A stretch of DNA of 64,000 nt, from contig NZ_CP102604.1 of assembly GCF_024707505.1 (NCBI RefSeq), positions 3,534,001 to 3,598,000 of the forward strand, in the 5' to 3' direction. Shown here piece after piece: positions 11,835 to 22,612 of the stretch. Made by a program: the position numbers and the translations under genes. The number at the start of each line of letters is the position of its first letter. The stretch's first letter is position 1. Below the pieces are notes generated by a model. That model saw nothing but the letters and a program-made list of their open reading frames with translations, did not search any database and had not been told where the DNA came from. The stretch is from Pantoea sp. SOD02. Its GTDB lineage: Bacteria; Pseudomonadota; Gammaproteobacteria; Enterobacterales; Enterobacteriaceae.

Positions 11835-12998
11835 ATGCAACGTATTGCAATCCCTGAACGTCCAGACTGGCGTGAAAAAGCAGCGGAGTATGGTTTCCAG
11901 TTTCACACCATGTATGGCGAACCTTACTGGTGTGAAGATGCGTACTACCAATTCACGTTAGCGCAGGTTGAACAGCTGGAAGATACCACCGCCGAGCTAC
12001 ACCAGATGTGTTTGCAGGCGGTGGAGAAAGTGGTGAACAGTGACGAGCTGCTCACCCGATTCTGCATTCCTAAGCACACGTGGGATTTTGTGCGCGACTC
12101 CTGGAAGTTGCGCCAGCCATCGCTCTATTCGCGCCTTGATCTGGCATGGGATGGCAAAGGTGACGCTAAGCTGCTGGAAAACAACGCCGACACGCCAACC
12201 TCGCTGTATGAAGCTGCCTTCTTTCAGTGGATTTGGCTGGAAGACCAGGTCACAGCGGGTAACCTGCCGCAGGGCAGTGACCAGTTTAACAGCCTGCAAG
12301 AGAAGCTGATCGAGCGCTTAGCCACGCTGCATCAGCAGTTCGGTTTCAACTGGCTGCACTTCTCCTGCTGTCGTGATACCGAAGAAGATCGCGCCACGGT
12401 GCAATATCTGCAGGACTGCGCCACCGAAGCCGGATTGCCGAGCGAGTTTCTCTATATAGATGAGATTGGACTGGGTGAAAGAGGCCAGTTTACCGATGTA
12501 AACGATCAGGTCATCAGCAATCTGTTCAAGCTCTATCCGTGGGAATTCATGCTGCGCGAAGTTTTCTCCACCAAGCTGGCAGACGCGGGCGTACGCTGGC
12601 TGGAGCCTGCATGGAAAAGCATCATCTCTAATAAAGCGCTGTTACCGCTGCTTTGGGAAATGTTCCCCAATCATCCCAATTTGCTGCCCGCCTATTTTGC
12701 CGATGATAAAAACGCGCCGCAGATGGATAAATACGTGGTGAAACCGCTGTTTTCACGTGAAGGTGCCAATATTCGCATCATTGAGAACGGTCAGGAGATC
12801 GCGCGTGCGGATGGTCCGTATGGCGAAGAAGGCATGATTATTCAGCAGTTCTATCAGCTACCGAAATTTGGTGATAGCTATACCTTAATCGGTAGTTGGC
12901 TGATTGACGATCAACCTGCCGGTATTGGCATACGTGAAGATCGTGCCTTGATCACTCAGGATCTGTCGCGCTTCTATCCGCATACCTTTATTGAGTAA
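11835..12998 (+). CDS. ygiC: Glutathionylspermidine synthase-like ATP-grasp protein YgiC
   Basis: 387 residues (E. coli 386). It is homologous to the C-terminal synthetase domain of glutathionylspermidine synthase (ATP-grasp fold), but YgiC itself has no proven glutathionylspermidine synthesis; peptide-amine ligase activity is only inferred. Conserved blocks: [64 protein letters not shown] and the C-terminal [21 protein letters not shown] region. It is co-transcribed with ygiB. Confidence 0.95.
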   Translation: MQRIAIPERPDWREKAAEYGFQFHTMYGEPYWCEDAYYQFTLAQVEQLEDTTAELHQMCLQAVEKVVNSDELLTRFCIPKHTWDFVRDSWKLRQPSLYSRLDLAWDGKGDAKLLENNADTPTSLYEAAFFQWIWLEDQVTAGNLPQGSDQFNSLQEKLIERLATLHQQFGFNWLHFSCCRDTEEDRATVQYLQDCATEAGLPSEFLYIDEIGLGERGQFTDVNDQVISNLFKLYPWEFMLREVFSTKLADAGVRWLEPAWKSIISNKALLPLLWEMFPNHPNLLPAYFADDKNAPQMDKYVVKPLFSREGANIRIIENGQEIARADGPYGEEGMIIQQFYQLPKFGDSYTLIGSWLIDDQPAGIGIREDRALITQDLSRFYPHTFIE

Positions 12999-13005
12999 AC
13001 GCTGC

Positions 13006-13028
13006 GCCGCCCGCAATCTTCGGGCGGC
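13006..13028. terminator. Possible bidirectional terminator between ygiC and ygiD
   Basis: An 8-base inverted repeat GCCGCCCG/CGGGCGGC with a 7-base loop lies between the convergent ygiC and ygiD stops. No clear T-run follows on either strand, so efficiency is uncertain. Confidence 0.45.
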
Positions 13029-13036
13029 CACGCGAA

Positions 13037-13822
13037 TTAACCAATCTGCACCGACATCATGCTGATCGCGCCCATCTCCATACCTTCTACGGGAATAGAG
13101 ATCGCTTCATCAGCAGCACGCGCCCCAAGAATATAAAGCAGCGGTAAATAGTGTTCAGGCGTTGGGTTTGCAAGCTGTGCATCCGGATGCTGCATAAAGT
13201 TCACCAAGGGATGATCCGCTGCTTCGCCCTGGAAATCCAGATTCTCACGTACAAAATGGTCAAAACTCTCCGCCCACGGATACGCGGTTTCCGCCCCCTG
13301 CCAGCGCAGCATACGCAGATTGTGCACCACATTACCGCTAGCCACGATCATCACACCTTCATCTCGCAATGACGCCAGCTTTTGCCCCAATGCATAGTGC
13401 CATTCGGCAGGTTTAGTACCGTCGATACTCAATTGCACAACCGGAATGTCGGCCTCGGGATACATTTTTGCCAGCACGCCCCAGGAACCATGATCAAAAC
13501 CCCACTCCTCATCGGCATGAACGGCGACTGGCGCGAGCAGATCAATCACTTGCTGGGCCAGCTCTGGCGATCCCGGCGCGGGATAACGCACATCAAACAG
13601 CGCCTGCGGGAAGCCGCCGAAATCATGGATGGTGCGCGGATTACTCATCGCCGTTACTGCCGTGCCGCGTGTGTACCAGTGCGCCGAAACCGCGAGAATC
13701 GCGCGTGGACGCGGCAATGTTGCGCCCAAATACTGCCAGGTTTGGGTATAACGATTATCTTCCAGTACGTTCATCGGGCTGCCGTGGCCAAGGAACAGCG
13801 CAGGCATGCGTGTAGTGCTCAT
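13037..13822 (-). CDS. ygiD: 4,5-DOPA-extradiol-dioxygenase family protein YgiD
   Basis: 261 residues (E. coli 262). A LigB-type extradiol dioxygenase; E. coli YgiD cleaves L-DOPA to betalamic-acid precursors in vitro. The metal ligands expected of the family are visible: LGHGSPMNVLED (His about 13), SAHWYTRGTAV (His about 47) and VVHNLR (His in the GNVVHN block). The HADEEWGFDHGSWG segment is also conserved. The start MSTTRMPALFLGHGSP matches the family core. Transcribed toward ygiC; 270 bases without a recognisable gene separate it from the cell wall hydrolase gene. Confidence 0.94.
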   Translation of the reverse strand: MSTTRMPALFLGHGSPMNVLEDNRYTQTWQYLGATLPRPRAILAVSAHWYTRGTAVTAMSNPRTIHDFGGFPQALFDVRYPAPGSPELAQQVIDLLAPVAVHADEEWGFDHGSWGVLAKMYPEADIPVVQLSIDGTKPAEWHYALGQKLASLRDEGVMIVASGNVVHNLRMLRWQGAETAYPWAESFDHFVRENLDFQGEAADHPLVNFMQHPDAQLANPTPEHYLPLLYILGARAADEAISIPVEGMEMGAISMMSVQIG

Positions 13823-14095
13823 GTTTCATCCTCTGACGAAGTGTCGCTTTGTTAACCGTTACGATACGCGCTTTCGCGGGGGGATTAACGCTGATAAGTA
13901 TGATGATCTCTGTCAGGGAATTTGAATGATATTCAACAGGGAAATTCGAGACCGGAAAGGTCTCAATAGTGCGCGCGCTCCTTTTACATATCAGTGATAT
14001 AGCCCGCACCTAAGACCGAGCGAGACCGGTCTTGTTACGTCCAATGATTCAACTTCATAAACTCCACCCGGTTTTAGAAACATGAGTTGGAATTT

Positions 14096-14479
14096 ATGTT
14101 AATTCAGGGAGCAATATTGTGCCTGGCGATGAATATCTACCATGAAGCGCGCGGCGAACCGATTAAAGGACAAATAGCGGTTGGCACGGTGACCATGAAC
14201 CGGGCCAATTGGGATGTCAAAGAGATCTGTCCTGTGGTGTACGCACCTAAGCAGTTCTCCTGGACGTCTCTCAAAAAGAATCCTTATCGTTATCCACCCA
14301 AGGAAGATAAAAGCTGGCAGCGCGCCAGAGAGTTGGCAAAAAAGATTGTTGAAGGAGAATTACAGGACGTAACCAAAGGCGCAACGTTCTTCCATGCGCA
14401 CCACGTTAAACCGGCCTGGCGCCATGCTTTTGAACGTACCGTGGTGATTGGTAATCATGTGTTTTATGCCAATCGCTAA
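14096..14479 (+). CDS. SleB-like cell wall hydrolase
   Basis: 127 residues. It matches the hydrolase_2 (SleB/CwlJ) family of peptidoglycan lytic enzymes: CLAMNIYHEARGEP carries the conserved catalytic-type Glu near residue 19, followed by GQIAVGTVTMNR, the FSW segment and TFFHAHHVKPAW. There is no classical signal peptide; the first 14 residues are only mildly hydrophobic, so export is unclear. An in-frame TTG at 14087 is the alternative start. In E. coli this position, between ygiD and ribB, holds zupT instead. Confidence 0.87.
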   Translation: MLIQGAILCLAMNIYHEARGEPIKGQIAVGTVTMNRANWDVKEICPVVYAPKQFSWTSLKKNPYRYPPKEDKSWQRARELAKKIVEGELQDVTKGATFFHAHHVKPAWRHAFERTVVIGNHVFYANR

Positions 14480-14486
14480 AACATAA

Positions 14487-14520
14487 AAAGAGGCCGAATA
14501 GGTAACTATCCGGCCTCTTT
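14487..14520. terminator. Bidirectional terminator (cell wall hydrolase / ribB)
   Basis: A 10-base perfect stem AAAGAGGCCG/CGGCCTCTTT encloses a 14-base loop that can itself pair. It is A-rich upstream and T-rich downstream, between convergent stops at 14479 and 14538. Confidence 0.85.
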
Positions 14521-14537
14521 CTTCTACATCAATTCAG

Positions 14538-15194
14538 TTAGCTGGCGTGACGCGTCTCACGCTGACGGCGATACGCCACCAGGTCTTCAATGGTGACGAC
14601 CGGCATATCGTGTTGCTTAGCAAACACAATCGCTTCTGGCGCGTGCGCCATGCTGCCATCATCATTGGTCAATTCGCACAGTACGCCCGCAGGTTTAAAT
14701 CCTGCCAGCGTCACCAGATCGATAGTCGCTTCGGTATGTCCACCACGAGACAGAACTCCGCCTTCACGCGCGCGCAGCGGGAAGACATGGCCCGGACGGT
14801 TAAGGTCTGACGGCTTAGCGCCATCAGCGACTGCAGCGCGAATGGTGGTGATACGATCGGTAGCAGAAACGCCGGTGGTGACACCGCTTGCGGCTTCAAT
14901 CGTCACCGTAAAACCGGTGCCGTATGCGCTGGTGTTGGTTTCCACCATCATTGGCAGCTCAAGCTGCTGACGGCGTTCTTCGGTGATGCAGAGGCACACA
15001 ATACCGCTGCCGTGACGGATGGTTAATGCCATCTGCTCAACGGTCATGGTTTCTGCCGGGAAGATCATGTCACCTTCGTTTTCACGATTTTCATCGTCGA
15101 GCACCATTACACCGCGGCCGTTGCGCAGCGCATCAATGGCGCGCTCTACACGCTGTTCAGGCGTGCCAAATTCAGAAAGAAGCGTCTGATTCAT
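14538..15194 (-). CDS. ribB: 3,4-dihydroxy-2-butanone 4-phosphate synthase
   Basis: 218 residues (E. coli 217), nearly collinear with E. coli RibB. It converts ribulose-5-phosphate to DHBP and formate, supplying the four-carbon unit of riboflavin. The signature [17 protein letters not shown] (acidic active-site loop) is at about residues 32-48, [12 protein letters not shown] follows, and [14 protein letters not shown] and [11 protein letters not shown] carry the conserved metal/substrate residues. The FMN riboswitch about 110 bases upstream on the same strand controls it. Confidence 0.98.
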   Translation of the reverse strand: MNQTLLSEFGTPEQRVERAIDALRNGRGVMVLDDENRENEGDMIFPAETMTVEQMALTIRHGSGIVCLCITEERRQQLELPMMVETNTSAYGTGFTVTIEAASGVTTGVSATDRITTIRAAVADGAKPSDLNRPGHVFPLRAREGGVLSRGGHTEATIDLVTLAGFKPAGVLCELTNDDGSMAHAPEAIVFAKQHDMPVVTIEDLVAYRRQRETRHAS

Positions 15195-15278
15195 GGTAAA
15201 AAAACCTTATAAAATATGAGTTACCAGAACCAGGGCGTGCTTAGGAGTGCGTACAAAACACATGGCAAAAACGTGACG

Positions 15279-15291
15279 CGGGCAAAGCCCG
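15279..15291 (-). promoter_or_regulatory. Hairpin in ribB leader, possible riboswitch expression platform
   Basis: On the minus strand a CGGGC/GCCCG stem with a TTT loop lies just downstream of the FMN aptamer and is followed, 8 bases later, by TTTTT. It could act as the conditional terminator of the riboswitch. The pairing alternatives were not computed. Confidence 0.5.
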
Positions 15292-15303
15292 GCTGATGTC
15301 GTT

Positions 15304-15446
15304 ACCCTCTCCCATCCGGACTCTAACCGTCGGCTCCGGAATTACACCGGATCTGCTGACCTTTCACATTGCTGTCAAAGCGCTCGCGGGCTTTCAGCTA
15401 TAGCTGATTTACCGCCGGTGGGGAATTTCGCCCCGCCCTGAGAATA
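15304..15446 (-). ncRNA. FMN riboswitch (RFN element)
   Basis: Read on the minus strand, the conserved RFN blocks occur in order: AGGGCGGGGCGAAATTCCCC, ACCGGCGGTAAA, AGCCCGCGAGCGC, AGGTCAGCAGATCCGGTG, TTCCGGAGCCGACGGT and AGTCCGGATGGGAGAGG. It binds flavin mononucleotide and lowers ribB expression when FMN is plentiful, by premature termination or ribosome-site sequestration. It sits in the 425-base gap between ribB and ubiK; the rest of that gap shows no gene. Confidence 0.97.
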
Positions 15447-15620
15447 AGCGAACAAACTATAACGCCAATCATCTGGACGGGCAATCGACAAAAGTGCAAA
15501 TGCTTTTGCATTTCCTGCGTTGCGGATTTCAGGTTTAACCTTTTCGTTTCAGGCATTACACTTAATAGCTATTGAGTCCGAACACGCGCAGCTATCGGCC
15601 ACCGTAACCAGGAAATAATC

Positions 15621-15926
15621 ATGATCGACACGAAAAAAATTGAACAACTGGCTCGCCAGGTACATGAAGCTATGCCGAAAGGGATTCGCGATTTTGGCGA
15701 TGATGTCGAAAAGAAAATCCGTCAGGTTTTACAGGCGCAGTTGACGCGCATGGACCTGGTTAACCGTGAAGAGTTTGATGTGCAGACGCAGGTTCTGCTG
15801 CGTACGCGCGAGAAATTAGCTGCGCTGGAACAGCGTTTGGCGAAGTTGGAAAGTGAAAGTCCAGCGGCACCGGCGCCAGCGATTATCACGCCAGATCCTG
15901 CTGGGAAAATCGATACTCCGCAGTAA
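15621..15926 (+). CDS. ubiK: Ubiquinone biosynthesis accessory factor UbiK
   Basis: 101 residues; formerly YqiC. UbiK is a small trimeric coiled-coil protein that associates with UbiJ and the membrane and helps the Ubi complex make ubiquinone. The N-terminal amphipathic half ([30 protein letters not shown]) is conserved; residues about 45-80 form a predicted coiled coil ([20 protein letters not shown]), and an Ala/Pro-rich tail follows. It is monocistronic, with its own terminator. Confidence 0.95.
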   Translation: MIDTKKIEQLARQVHEAMPKGIRDFGDDVEKKIRQVLQAQLTRMDLVNREEFDVQTQVLLRTREKLAALEQRLAKLESESPAAPAPAIITPDPAGKIDTPQ

Positions 15927-15929
15927 GCT

Positions 15930-15958
15930 AATCGGCGGGAGCATAACTCCCGCCGATT
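15930..15958. terminator. Bidirectional terminator (ubiK / hldE)
   Basis: A 12-base perfect stem AATCGGCGGGAG/CTCCCGCCGATT with a 5-base loop, between the convergent stops at 15926 and 15964. Confidence 0.8.
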
Positions 15959-15963
15959 TACAC

Positions 15964-17388
15964 TTAATGACTGCGAATCGTTTTGATAATGTTGCTGGTT
16001 GAGATGCCATCTTCAAAGTTAAGCACGCGCACGTCACCGCCGTTAGCCCACACTTCTTTACTTCCCGCGATATCTTCTGGCTTATAGTCGCCGCCTTTTA
16101 CCAACAGATCCGGCAGTACGCCAGCAATAAGACGCTGTGGCGTATCCTCTTCAAACAGTACAACCCAATCCACCGCTTCCAGCGCACCCAAAACAATCAT
16201 GCGATTTTCTTGCGGATTGACCGGACGCGTTTCGCCTTTCAGACGCTTAGTCGAGGCATCACTGTTAACGGCCACAATCAGGCGATCGCCCAGCTTGCGC
16301 GCATTCGCCAGATAAGAAACATGGCCAGCGTGCAGGATGTCAAACACACCGTTGGTCATCACCACTTTCTCACCGCGCTGACGCGCCAGCGCAACAGCGG
16401 CTTTCAGCTCTGCTTCGGTCATCACACCAAATCCCGTTTCCGGACGGGCATGAATGGCATTTTCCAGCTCAACCGTGCTGACTGTAGAAGTACCCAGCTT
16501 GCCAACGACGACGCCTGCAGCAGCATTAGCAAGGAAACAGGCTTCTTCCAGGCTGTCACCCGCCGCCAGCACCGCAGCCAGCACGCCAATTACGGTATCG
16601 CCCGCACCGGTCACATCATACACTTCCTGCGCCTGCGTAGGCAGATGCAGCGGTTCTTTGCCCGGCTGCAGCAGCGTCATACCGTTCTCTGAACGGGTGA
16701 CCAGCAGCGCGGAGAGCTCATAATCAGCGATTAACTGCATGCCACGGCTGACAATCTCTTCCACGGTTTTGCATTTACCCACTACCGCTTCGAATTCAGA
16801 CAAATTCGGCGTTAACAGTGTCGCACCGCGATAACGTTCAAAATCAGTGCCTTTGGGATCAATCAGCACCGGCACATTAGCTTCACGCGCCAGTTGAATC
16901 ATAGTCTGCACGCTGTTCAGCGCGCCTTTGGCGTAGTCAGACAGCACCAGCGCACCCGCTTGCGTCAGCGATTGACGCATACGATCGTGAATCGGCTGCG
17001 GATCAATCTGCTCAAAACCCTCTTCGAAATCGAGGCGAATCAGCTGCTGATTGCGCGACAGCACGCGCAGCTTGGTGATGGTTGGATGACTTTGCACCGC
17101 AACAAAATCACAGTCGACATTGACCTTTTGCAGGGTTTCACTCAATACGCGCGCGGCATCATCGGCGCCCGTCAAGCCAATCAGCCGTGATGCTGCACCG
17201 AGCGCAGCAATGTTCATGGCGACGTTTGCCGCTCCGCCTGGACGCTCTTCAATGGTATCCACTTTTACCACCGGCACCGGCGCTTCCGGGGAAATACGGC
17301 TGGTTGGGCCATACCAATAGCGATCTAACATTACATCGCCGACGACCAGCACAGTGGCCTTGCCAAAAGTGGGCAGTGTTACTTTCAT
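15964..17388 (-). CDS. hldE: Bifunctional heptose 7-phosphate kinase / heptose 1-phosphate adenylyltransferase
   Basis: 474 residues (E. coli 477). HldE makes ADP-glycero-manno-heptose for the LPS inner core. Domain 1 (about 1-318) is a ribokinase-type kinase: [32 protein letters not shown], and the anion-hole/base motif [11 protein letters not shown] near residue 260. Domain 2 (about 340-474) is a cytidylyltransferase-type fold with [16 protein letters not shown] (HxGH) and a late ENRMIVL block. It lies 59 bases after glnE in the ygiF-glnE-hldE run, so a shared transcript is likely. Confidence 0.98.
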   Translation of the reverse strand: MKVTLPTFGKATVLVVGDVMLDRYWYGPTSRISPEAPVPVVKVDTIEERPGGAANVAMNIAALGAASRLIGLTGADDAARVLSETLQKVNVDCDFVAVQSHPTITKLRVLSRNQQLIRLDFEEGFEQIDPQPIHDRMRQSLTQAGALVLSDYAKGALNSVQTMIQLAREANVPVLIDPKGTDFERYRGATLLTPNLSEFEAVVGKCKTVEEIVSRGMQLIADYELSALLVTRSENGMTLLQPGKEPLHLPTQAQEVYDVTGAGDTVIGVLAAVLAAGDSLEEACFLANAAAGVVVGKLGTSTVSTVELENAIHARPETGFGVMTEAELKAAVALARQRGEKVVMTNGVFDILHAGHVSYLANARKLGDRLIVAVNSDASTKRLKGETRPVNPQENRMIVLGALEAVDWVVLFEEDTPQRLIAGVLPDLLVKGGDYKPEDIAGSKEVWANGGDVRVLNFEDGISTSNIIKTIRSH

Positions 17389-17447
17389 TCAGAGACTCCA
17401 ACACGGTCAAAATAATGCGCAGGATATTACCACATAAGCCATCAGGC

Positions 17448-20306
17448 TCACTGTTCCGCGCTGTCAGATTCGGTGCCGCTTAACCAACGCTGCCAACTGT
17501 TGTTGACCACCGCGCGCTCAGCGACAAAGGCTTCAGATGCCACATGGCCCGGCAGTTCCTGCAGCGCCAGATGGTGCAGCGCATCACGTAACGTGACGTA
17601 AGCATGCGTTAAAGCCTGCGCCTCTTCATCCGGCATAATGCCGTGACGCGCCATTAACTCGAAAATGCGGACGTTATCCGACCAACGCGTCAACGCTGGC
17701 TGATGTGCCGCGTAGCCTAAGACAAGATATTGCGCGATGAATTCAATATCGGTGATACCGCCCTCATCGGTCTTAATTTCCCAGCGACCTTTGTGTTTAT
17801 TGCTGAGATGCGCACGCATTTTTTCACGCATTTCACGCACTTCTTTTTGCAACGTATCGACTTCACGCGGCAGGCAAAGAATGCCACGCCGAATTTCATC
17901 AAAGCGTTCACATAGCGCAGGTTCGCCAAACACAATGCGCGCGCGCACCAGCGCCTGATGCTCCCAGGTCCACGCCTCGCTGCGCTGGTATTCGTTAAAG
18001 GCAGCAAAAGTACTGACCAGCATGCCCGCCGCGCCAGAAGGACGCAGACGCGCATCCACTTCATACAAAATGCCGGACGACGTGCGCGTGCTAAACAGAT
18101 GCATCACGCGTTGCGCCAGGCGTAAATAGAACTGACGACCATCAATGACCCGCTCACCATCGGTTTCTGCATCATCTGGACAATCATGCAGGAACACCAA
18201 ATCAAGATCAGAGCTATAACCCAGCTCCCAACCACCGAGCTTGCCGTAACCGACAACCGCAAAACCGCGCTCGTTGTCGCTGGTGAGATGCGATGGGCGA
18301 CCATAGCGCTGCACCATCATCTGCCAGGCTTGCTGTACCACCGATTCGATAATCGCTTCTGCCAGCCAGGTTAAGTGATCACTCACTTTCATCACGGGCA
18401 GCGTTTCAGCAATATCGGCAGCGGCGATGCGCAGATGCTGCGCCTGTTTAAACTGGCGCAATGCTTCCAGTTGCTGCTCTTCATCATCGGTGGGAATACG
18501 CAGCAGATATTGGCGCAGTTCGTCACGATAAGCGTCGGTCGCGGTAGGTTGATACAGCGTTGCGGGATCGAGCAGTTCATCCAGCAGCAGCGGATAGCGC
18601 GCTAGCTGGCTGGCAATCATCGGTGATGCGGCACACAGGCGAATCAGATGACGCAGCGCGCCATGATATTCGGTGAGTAATTCCAGATAAGTGCTGCGCG
18701 TCAGCACGCCCAGTAACAGCGGTGTCAGGCGGTTCAGCAGCACATCCGCATCTTCGCGCGGGCAGACTTCACTGAGCAGACGCGGCATCAACTGATCAAG
18801 CGCCAGACGACCGCGCGGACCAATGGTGCGGCGGCTCACATCCTGGCGGAAGTTGTTCAACGCGTTGTAAAGCGCATGACGCTGCGCATCGTCCAACTGC
18901 GGCACAACCGGGACGAGATCGCTCTCTTCAAGTGCGTCCTGCCACAAACCAGCAAATTCGGCCAACTGCGGCTGGTCGTCGACATCCGGCGCATCGTCGC
19001 CAATCAGCTCATCAAAGATGGCGCGCACACCGGCCATTTGCAGCTCCAGCTGCGCCATCAGAGCGCTCCAGTCTGCCGCGCCCATCGCCCAGGCTAAGCG
19101 CTGGCGGTCGAGTTCGTTCTCTGGCAGCGTTTGCGTTTGCTCATCATTAATACTTTGCAGTAGGTTTTCCAGCCGACGCAGGAATAGATAGGCTTCACGC
19201 AGATGCTCGATCTGTTTTTGACTTAACAAAGCCAGCTCGCCAATTGCTTCAAGCGTAGGGAGCAAGGAACGCAGTTGTAGTGAGCGCTCACGTCCACCGC
19301 GAATTAGCTGGAAGACCTGCACAATGAATTCTGTTTCACGAATGCCGCCGGCACCGAGCTTGATATTGTCTTTCAAGCCGCGTCGACGCACTTCGCGCGC
19401 GATCATGCCCTTCATGTTACGCAGCGATTGAATCACGCTGAAATCGATATAGCGCCGATAGACGAAAGGCCGCAGCATTTGCTGCAATTCCTGGCTCCAG
19501 TGACCGTGATCGTCGCCCATCAGGCGGGCTTTGACCATCGCATAGCGTTCCCAGTCGCGGCCCTGCTCCTGATAATAATCTTCCAGTGCTGCAAAGCTCA
19601 GCACCAGCGGACCACTATCACCGAACGGGCGCAGACGCATATCCACGCGATAGACAAACCCATCCACCGTTGGCTGATCGAGCACTTTGATCAGGCGCTG
19701 CCCCATGCGCGTGAAGAATTGCGCATTGTCGAGCTCGCGCCGTCCACCTTGCGTAACGCCGTTTTCCGGCCAGGCAAAAATCAGATCGATATCAGAAGAG
19801 AAATTGAGTTCACAGCCGCCGAGTTTACCCATGCCGAGAATCAGCATCGGTTGGGCTTCACCGGCTTCATTGCATGGCGTGCCAAAGTCGCGGCTGCAAT
19901 CCTGCCAAACCCAGTCGCGAGCAGCCGCGATGAGAATTTCCGCCAGCGTACTGAGTTGCTGCAAACTTTGTTCGGTAGTGGCGTGTTGCAGCGCCTGCAT
20001 CCAGGCGATGCGTACCAGCATGTGACGACGGAACAAACGCAGTTCGCGCATCAGGGAGGTTTCGTTATCAACGGCTTGCAGCGCGTCCTTCAGCCAACTG
20101 GCATAGTGCTGCCACTCATCTGGCGCAGGCGCTTGCTGTTGCAGATGCTGCCACCATTCGGGATGCTGCTGCAGGTTATCGAGGATAAAGTCACTAAAGG
20201 TCAGCGCGCCCGCCTGTTCTGGCGTGAACGCTAAGGGTGGCAAATTAAGTCGCTCTGCCACATTAGCCAACTGCGCCTGCATTAGCGCCGGTAACGGTAA
20301 CAACAT
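17448..20306 (-). CDS. glnE: Bifunctional glutamine synthetase adenylyltransferase/deadenylase
   Basis: 952 residues (E. coli 946). GlnE adenylylates and deadenylylates glutamine synthetase according to PII state. Two nucleotidyltransferase domains are visible. The first carries [18 protein letters not shown] with catalytic Asp172 and Asp174 (deadenylylation half), and the second [18 protein letters not shown] near residues 682-705 (adenylylation half). Each is followed by its helical GlnD-type domain. The N-terminal 40 residues differ from E. coli. It starts 25 bases after ygiF. Confidence 0.98.
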   Translation of the reverse strand: MLLPLPALMQAQLANVAERLNLPPLAFTPEQAGALTFSDFILDNLQQHPEWWQHLQQQAPAPDEWQHYASWLKDALQAVDNETSLMRELRLFRRHMLVRIAWMQALQHATTEQSLQQLSTLAEILIAAARDWVWQDCSRDFGTPCNEAGEAQPMLILGMGKLGGCELNFSSDIDLIFAWPENGVTQGGRRELDNAQFFTRMGQRLIKVLDQPTVDGFVYRVDMRLRPFGDSGPLVLSFAALEDYYQEQGRDWERYAMVKARLMGDDHGHWSQELQQMLRPFVYRRYIDFSVIQSLRNMKGMIAREVRRRGLKDNIKLGAGGIRETEFIVQVFQLIRGGRERSLQLRSLLPTLEAIGELALLSQKQIEHLREAYLFLRRLENLLQSINDEQTQTLPENELDRQRLAWAMGAADWSALMAQLELQMAGVRAIFDELIGDDAPDVDDQPQLAEFAGLWQDALEESDLVPVVPQLDDAQRHALYNALNNFRQDVSRRTIGPRGRLALDQLMPRLLSEVCPREDADVLLNRLTPLLLGVLTRSTYLELLTEYHGALRHLIRLCAASPMIASQLARYPLLLDELLDPATLYQPTATDAYRDELRQYLLRIPTDDEEQQLEALRQFKQAQHLRIAAADIAETLPVMKVSDHLTWLAEAIIESVVQQAWQMMVQRYGRPSHLTSDNERGFAVVGYGKLGGWELGYSSDLDLVFLHDCPDDAETDGERVIDGRQFYLRLAQRVMHLFSTRTSSGILYEVDARLRPSGAAGMLVSTFAAFNEYQRSEAWTWEHQALVRARIVFGEPALCERFDEIRRGILCLPREVDTLQKEVREMREKMRAHLSNKHKGRWEIKTDEGGITDIEFIAQYLVLGYAAHQPALTRWSDNVRIFELMARHGIMPDEEAQALTHAYVTLRDALHHLALQELPGHVASEAFVAERAVVNNSWQRWLSGTESDSAEQ

Positions 20307-20331
20307 CTTCTCTCCCTGATTGGATTTTTCG

Positions 20332-21642
20332 TTAGCGTTTGATTCCGCTATTAAGCCAGAACGGCGCTGGTTTAATCGCCAGATTCACCAGTTGCATTAA
20401 GCCGTGATTCTGTTTGACGCGAATGGCGTGCTGTAACTCCAGCCAGCCTTCCAGCCAAACATTCACCTCTTCCGCCGGATAAGCGCCCGCCAGCAGATTC
20501 ACCGCCAGCAACTGACGATTCAGGCGCGTCGCTTTATCCTGAAACTCATAGAACAGTTGCACGTCCACGAAGGTTTCACGGAGATCGGCTGAGATGCGGC
20601 TCAGCATAATATCGCTGAAGCGCTTAAACGATCCCTGCAGCTTACTTTTGCTCTTGTCGTCGAGCCAGTTTTGCCACTGCGACTCCACCAGCCAGTGAGT
20701 AAGCGCTAACTGGGCTTCAACGGAGGTCAACGAGAAACACGTGGTTTCTGCATTATTCTCTTCATCGGCCAGCAACTCTTCCTGACGGGTTAACTTCTGG
20801 CGCAGATCGCTGCTGGCCTTGCGAGGCACCAACGCGCCAAACAGTGAGAACGCCTGACGCAGCGTTTCCAGCGCATCAACCACCGCCGCTTTGGCCTCTT
20901 TATTACCACGCAGCCACACTTCTTCATGGTATTGCCAATGATTCAGTGCCGCCGTCATCGCGTTAATCATGCCCTGCTCAACCGACGCTTTCGCGGCGAT
21001 TTTCTGCAACGGCAACGTACGGATTGGACGCGGTAAATTACCCTGCGCCAGCTGGTAGCCGCGCGCGGCTTTGCTCAGGCTGCCGAGACGCAAGCCACCC
21101 ATCGCAACCAGCGCTTCAGCGAATTTCAGCATGTCATCGCGCTGCCCACTTTTGAGCTCCAGCTCAACTTCATAAAGCGGTTCGCTAAATTCACCGGCAG
21201 CGACTTCGCCGCGGTCAAATGCCACTTCAATTTCACTGTCGCCAAATTGCACCAGCCAGGCTTCGCGCTGGAAATGGGTGCTGAACAACGGCTGCAGGTG
21301 CGATTGCAGTGCGGCGATATCGGTGTTCTGCGGCCAGATCTCGGCCGGCAGGCGCGCGATATCCAGCTGCGGCTCGGTGAGATCAACATTATATTCAGGA
21401 CGCTGATGCAAGCCCCCGACGGTTTTACCTGCAGCTTTCAGTGTCATTTCATAGCGTTGGTCAACGCCACGAATACGCAGGCCCATGTCCCAACGACGCA
21501 ATTGGTTGTCGTCGGTTTCATAATAGATATTAGTCAGCTCGCGCGCGGCGAAGTGCTGATGTGGCCACGCGGCAAGCTTTTCAGCCAGTTTTTCGGCGGC
21601 TTGCGGTGTAGCAATGAACTTTAATTCGATTTCGATGGTCAT
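20332..21642 (-). CDS. ygiF: Inorganic triphosphatase (CYTH-CHAD protein)
   Basis: 436 residues (E. coli 433). The N-terminal CYTH domain (about 1-200) has the diagnostic EIELK (ExExK) at residues 4-8 and forms the triphosphate tunnel; the E. coli protein hydrolyses inorganic tripolyphosphate. The C-terminal CHAD domain (about 220-430) is helical with conserved His/Arg clusters thought to bind polyphosphate. First gene of the run to glnE and hldE; divergent from ygiM across about 200 bases. Confidence 0.96.
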   Translation of the reverse strand: MTIEIELKFIATPQAAEKLAEKLAAWPHQHFAARELTNIYYETDDNQLRRWDMGLRIRGVDQRYEMTLKAAGKTVGGLHQRPEYNVDLTEPQLDIARLPAEIWPQNTDIAALQSHLQPLFSTHFQREAWLVQFGDSEIEVAFDRGEVAAGEFSEPLYEVELELKSGQRDDMLKFAEALVAMGGLRLGSLSKAARGYQLAQGNLPRPIRTLPLQKIAAKASVEQGMINAMTAALNHWQYHEEVWLRGNKEAKAAVVDALETLRQAFSLFGALVPRKASSDLRQKLTRQEELLADEENNAETTCFSLTSVEAQLALTHWLVESQWQNWLDDKSKSKLQGSFKRFSDIMLSRISADLRETFVDVQLFYEFQDKATRLNRQLLAVNLLAGAYPAEEVNVWLEGWLELQHAIRVKQNHGLMQLVNLAIKPAPFWLNSGIKR

Positions 21643-21846
21643 AATTTTTTATTCAATACGCTGCTGGCACTTACGAGTTTAATCTGGCGAAGAGTAATGC
21701 ACCGGAAGCCCGCTGTCTCCGCTTTCTTGTGCTTTTACGACCCTTTTCGCACCGGATTGAGACCAGGATAGTTCTCATTCAGATTTTTGAGAAGCGTCTC
21801 CAGACTGTGCCGGTAATTTTACGCCATTAAGAAAAAACGACATCGA

Positions 21847-22470
21847 ATGAAAAAAATCACACTTGCTGCCCTTTCTTTGCTGGCTTTCAGCGCCATCACG
21901 CCTGCTCATGCTGCTGACGAAAAGCGTTACATCTCCGATGAATTGTCCACTTGGGTGCGCAGCGGTCCGGGCGATCAATATCGCCTGATCGGTAAGCTGA
22001 ACGCCGGAGAGGAAGTCACCTTGCTGCAGACCAACAACGATTCTCAATATGGCCAGATTCGTGATGCAGAAGGCAAAACCAACTGGATTCCACTGTCGCA
22101 GCTGAGCGCCAATCCCAGCCTGCGTACCCGCGTGCCGCAACTGGAGCAGCAGGTTAAAGACCTGACGGCTAAGCTGGCGAATATCGATAACAGCTGGAAT
22201 CAGCGCACGTCCGAGATGCAAAACAAAGTCGCCAACAGCGACGGCACCATTGATGGCCTGAAAGCCGAGAATCAGAAGCTGAAAAATGAGCTGATTGTCG
22301 CGCAGAAGAAAGTGAGTGCCGCCAACGTGCAGCTGGATGACAAGCAGCGCACCATCATCATGCAGTGGTTTATGTATGGCGGCGGCGTGTTGGGCGTTGG
22401 TCTGCTGTTGGGTCTGTTGCTGCCGCATATGGTGCCGCGTCGCAAGAAAAACGATCGCTGGATGAACTAA
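21847..22470 (+). CDS. ygiM: SH3-domain membrane-anchored protein YgiM (TIGR04211)
   Basis: 207 residues. A signal peptide at 1-22 (cleavage after AHA) precedes a bacterial SH3 domain (about 25-88: STWVRSGPGDQYRLIGKLNAGEEV). A coiled coil follows (about 93-165), then one transmembrane segment (about 170-192: MYGGGVLGVGLLLGLLLP) and a basic tail RRKKNDRW. The layout suggests a periplasmic SH3 and stalk anchored by a C-terminal helix. Its molecular role is not established. Start is fixed by the signal peptide. Confidence 0.93.
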   Translation: MKKITLAALSLLAFSAITPAHAADEKRYISDELSTWVRSGPGDQYRLIGKLNAGEEVTLLQTNNDSQYGQIRDAEGKTNWIPLSQLSANPSLRTRVPQLEQQVKDLTAKLANIDNSWNQRTSEMQNKVANSDGTIDGLKAENQKLKNELIVAQKKVSAANVQLDDKQRTIIMQWFMYGGGVLGVGLLLGLLLPHMVPRRKKNDRWMN

Positions 22471-22612
22471 CGCGCCACGCAGATTTGTTCTTTTATTCAA
22501 GGGGATCGTAAGATGCCCTTTTTGGCGTGCCCGATATTTAGCCAAAGTATGCAACAATAAAGTAACAAGCGTGTTCAGCACGCAATTTCTGATTTGCCTC
22601 TGGAGTGGTTGA

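Noticed and set aside
19428..20234. 268-residue plus-strand open frame
   Set aside because: Antisense to glnE, a clear housekeeping gene.
21775..22581. 268-residue minus-strand open frame over ygiM
   Set aside because: ygiM has signal peptide, SH3, coiled coil and anchor in the other direction; the antisense protein is His/Gln/Leu-rich without a domain.
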